In this document: positions 61,736 to 64,000 of the stretch, piece after piece
Numbering within the stretch: position 1 is the stretch's first letter
Layout: each line of letters opens with the position of its first letter
Assembly: GCF_001010945.1 (NCBI RefSeq)
Contig: NZ_LBHB01000001.1
Span: 124,001-188,000 of the forward strand
Direction: 5' to 3'
Source: Aurantiacibacter luteus
Lineage (GTDB): Bacteria; Pseudomonadota; Alphaproteobacteria; Sphingomonadales; Sphingomonadaceae
DNA length: 64,000 nucleotides
The notes under the pieces: generated by a model
The model's database searches: none
The model's input: only the letters and a program-made list of their open reading frames with translations
Told to the model about the DNA's origin: nothing
Program-made: the position numbers and the translations under genes

Positions 61736-63550
61736 GTGTTCGCAGACAGGGCAAATTCGTTCCGCGACGCGGGGCTGACGGCGCTGCTTTGGGCGGCGAC
61801 GGCGCTGTGCACCTTTGCGCTGCGTGATGGCCTTGGCGCAGTGCTGCTGCTGTGGGTCCCCAGCGGCGTGGCCGTGGCCGGGTTCCGCTACACCCGGCGG
61901 CGCCACTGGCCGCAGCTCGTGCTGCTGCTTTTCCCGGTCATGTGGGTAAGCGTGATGGCCAGCGGCATCGGCGCGCTTCCCGCGCTGGCCCTCGCCGTCT
62001 CGGCAAGCGTGCAGTCCGTATTATGCGCCTGGCTGAGCTATCGCACGCTGGGCAGCCGCCTGGGCGTGCCGATGCGCACCATGCAGGTGGTCGGCCTTTT
62101 CGGCGGAGCGCTGGCGAGCTGCCTCGTCGGCGCGCTGATCGCCATTCCCTTCCGTGCCGAGCAGACCATGGCGGAGTTCGGGTGGTGGTTCCTCGCCAAC
62201 GTCCTCGGCATCCTGATCGCCACGCCCGCGCTGCTGCAACTGCGTGAGCGCCTGACGCGCCGCGGCCTGCAAGCGCTGGTGGCAGTCGACACGGAATACC
62301 TGCTCGTGACCATCGGCTGCGCCGTGCTGTGCGGCCTGGCGCTGACCTTGCAGGGCGTGGCACTGATGCCGCTGCTGGTCGCGGCGATGGTCGGGGTGGC
62401 GGTGCGATACGGCCATAACGCCATCAGCACGACTCTGCTCAGCTACGTTGCCGTGGCGACCGCGCTGAGCCTGGGTGGCGAGAACCCGGTCCACTACGTC
62501 GAGATCGATCGCGGCAACGCCGTGGTTCTCATCCAGTCCTGGCTGCTTACCCTGCTGGCGACGGCCCTGCCGATCTCGGCCATGCTCATGAAGTCCGAGG
62601 CGCTGCACCTGCAGCTCATTCGCCGCAATGCCGCGATGCACGAAACCTTGATGATGCTCGACCTGGCGGAAGAACTGGCCGGCATCGGGCGCTGGCGCCT
62701 CGACCTCAGGACCGGCGCGCAGGACTGGTCGCAGCGGATGCTCGAACTGCACGGCTTGTCCGCCGATCTTGGTCCCGATCCCGGCGATATCCGGCACTTG
62801 CTGCCCGATAGCGGTGCCGAGCTGTTCGACGAGCTGGAGAAGCACGTTCACGATCGCGAGCCGTTCCAGTTCGATTATCGCATCAAGCCGCCCGAGGGAC
62901 CTGAGCGCATCCTGCGCATCTCCGTACTCAACGAATTCGACATGGCAGGGCGGCGCACCGCGATATTCGGCGTCGCCATCGACGTGACCGAGCAGACCCA
63001 CCGCGAGCAGGCGCTCGAACTTGCCAAGAGCCGGGCGGTGCGTCTGGCGGCAGAGGCGCAGAAGCTGGCGAACACCGATGCGCTGACCCAGTTGCCCAAT
63101 CGTCGCTGCACTTTCTCGCGGTTGCAAACGATGGTCGACGTGGCGGAGGATACCGGCGGCAAGCTAACCGCGCTGATGTTCGACATCGACCATTTCAAGG
63201 CCGTCAACGATACCTGGGGCCACCAGACCGGGGACGAGGTGATCGTGCAGGTGGCCGAACTCGCCCGGCGGCAGGCGCGGCAGGGCGATGTGGTCGGGCG
63301 CATCGGTGGCGAGGAATTCGTGTGGCTGCTTCCCGGTGTCGATGCGAACACCGCCCGAATGCTGGCGGAACGGCTGCGCGCGGCGGTGGAGAACGGGATC
63401 GAGGGATCGGCGCTGCCCGATGTGACCATAAGCGTGGGTCTGGCGCAGTTCGCTAATGGCGACGACGGGGAGGATCTGCTCGCTAGAGCCGATGCCGCGC
63501 TCTACGAAGCCAAGGCGCTGGGCCGCAACCAGGTGCGCCGCGCCGCCTGA
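61736..63550 (+). CDS. MASE1-PAS-GGDEF diguanylate cyclase
   Basis: This 604-residue membrane enzyme makes cyclic di-GMP. The N-terminal half (about residues 10-290) is a MASE1 sensor with about eight membrane helices. A PAS-like domain at about 300-420 includes GIGRWRLDLRTGAQDWS, and a GGDEF domain follows. The active site is GGEEF (residues 524-528). Five residues upstream is the R-x-x-D inhibitory site RQGD (515-518). It starts with GTG. The signal it senses is unknown. Confidence 0.94.
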   Translation: MFADRANSFRDAGLTALLWAATALCTFALRDGLGAVLLLWVPSGVAVAGFRYTRRRHWPQLVLLLFPVMWVSVMASGIGALPALALAVSASVQSVLCAWLSYRTLGSRLGVPMRTMQVVGLFGGALASCLVGALIAIPFRAEQTMAEFGWWFLANVLGILIATPALLQLRERLTRRGLQALVAVDTEYLLVTIGCAVLCGLALTLQGVALMPLLVAAMVGVAVRYGHNAISTTLLSYVAVATALSLGGENPVHYVEIDRGNAVVLIQSWLLTLLATALPISAMLMKSEALHLQLIRRNAAMHETLMMLDLAEELAGIGRWRLDLRTGAQDWSQRMLELHGLSADLGPDPGDIRHLLPDSGAELFDELEKHVHDREPFQFDYRIKPPEGPERILRISVLNEFDMAGRRTAIFGVAIDVTEQTHREQALELAKSRAVRLAAEAQKLANTDALTQLPNRRCTFSRLQTMVDVAEDTGGKLTALMFDIDHFKAVNDTWGHQTGDEVIVQVAELARRQARQGDVVGRIGGEEFVWLLPGVDANTARMLAERLRAAVENGIEGSALPDVTISVGLAQFANGDDGEDLLARADAALYEAKALGRNQVRRAA

Positions 63551-63657
63551 TCGTGCGCTTAACACACATCAATCGACCAAAGGCGGGGGTTTCAATTCCC
63601 CGGCGTTTGCGCCATGCCCGCATCCAGCCCACGATCCGCTGACGACAGGAGAGGGCC

Positions 63658-64000
63658 TTGCCCCAGCCGAGCGAACGCTTCCATCAGGCTCCGGCCGAAG
63701 ACCTGGCCGACCGCTTTCGCCGGACGCGCGCGCTCACCGAAAACCTGCTGGCGCCGCTGAGCGAGGCGGATGCGACCATCCAGTCGATGGACGATGCCTC
63801 TCCCGCCAAATGGCACGCGGCCCACACCACTTGGTTCTGGGAAACCTTCCTGCTGCGCGACCACGTGCCCGGCTATCGCCTGTTCGACGAGCGCTGGCCG
63901 TTCCTGTTCAATTCCTACTACGAGGCGGAGGGAGAGCGCATCGCGCGCGGGCAACGCGGGCTGGTGACGCGGCCGACGCTGGCCGATGCGCTGGACTGGC
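63658..64000 (+). CDS. egtB: Ergothioneine synthesis protein EgtB-like, N-terminal part
   Basis: The first 114 codons run off the right end of the window. The DinB_2 domain is seen, with SPAKWHAAHTTWFWETFLL (the H-x3-H-x3-W pattern of the iron site) and RLFDERWPFLFNSYYEAEGE. EgtB is an iron-dependent sulfoxide synthase that joins gamma-glutamylcysteine or cysteine to hercynine. Start TTG at 63658 follows an AGGAGAGG ribosome site. The downstream egtD would lie outside the window. Confidence 0.9.
   Translation, partial: MPQPSERFHQAPAEDLADRFRRTRALTENLLAPLSEADATIQSMDDASPAKWHAAHTTWFWETFLLRDHVPGYRLFDERWPFLFNSYYEAEGERIARGQRGLVTRPTLADALDW

Noticed and set aside
63592-63954. A 120-residue minus-strand frame at the right end
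   Set aside because: It is antisense to the egtB start, which has the DinB_2 iron-site pattern and a strong ribosome site.
1-64000. tRNA, rRNA, insertion sequences, phage, toxin-antitoxin or defence genes
   Set aside because: No T-loop, rRNA segment, transposase, integrase, terminal repeat or known defence motif was seen in reading both strands. A short tRNA could still have been missed by eye.

Overview
The window is a gene-dense, GC-rich stretch of a bacterial chromosome that reads as alphaproteobacterial, most likely Sphingomonadales and close to Erythrobacteraceae. This is an inference from gene content and order. The supporting signs are an aa3-type cox cluster with ctaB, ctaG and surf1, a plant-type glutamate-cysteine ligase, a class II DAHP synthase, MucR beside Fur, HWE-type kinase signalling, the miaB/phoH/ybeY/corC block and the mutY/dciA/dsbA/smc block. 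No rRNA, tRNA, insertion sequence, prophage, CRISPR array or plasmid function was seen. No intergenic gap exceeds 300 bases; the largest is about 276 bases (17851-18126).

Layout, 1-31 kb. The window opens inside coxB and runs through coxA, ctaB, a 41-residue membrane protein, ctaG, coxC, a DUF983 protein and surf1 (cytochrome oxidase and its assembly). Next come thrC, an RlmI-like methyltransferase, a DUF1499 protein, folB, a small unknown protein and moaA-moaD-moaE. Then rplU-rpmA with a strong terminator, a GNAT enzyme, a TetR/metal-dependent-hydrolase divergent pair, ygfZ, pyrC and rarD. After a structured 276-base gap come astD and selO on the minus strand. An alpha/beta hydrolase, a glycosyltransferase, a YfgM-like TPR protein, bamB and an isoprenylcysteine-methyltransferase-like membrane protein follow on the plus strand. 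ubiA, rsmE, gshA and a VOC protein/soxR divergent pair complete this part.

Layout, 31-64 kb. A CHASE3-HWE histidine kinase is followed by smc, two DsbA-like thiol proteins, dciA and mutY. Then come a serine hydrolase, nudC, a FrnE-like DsbA protein, several small proteins of unknown function, a membrane-anchored methyltransferase, mgtE, a cyclophilin and a LysR regulator. A long minus-strand block carries nfuA-like, rutE-like, tsaB, rimI, mucR, fur, plsC, miaB, phoH, ybeY and corC (iron-sulfur supply, tRNA modification, translation quality control and regulation). It is interrupted by one plus-strand lipoprotein gene. The end holds an M16 peptidase, class II DAHP synthase, a MASE1-PAS-GGDEF diguanylate cyclase and the start of egtB.

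Most of this is ordinary housekeeping sequence, and I found no convincing new multi-gene system. The items most worth a second look are a possible structured RNA at 17871-18123 ending in two near-identical UUCG hairpins, a plus-strand terminator-like hairpin upstream of rplU, six convergent gene pairs that end on one shared CTAG, a possible degenerate aspartic-protease-like secreted protein, and several hairpins placed on translation start regions.
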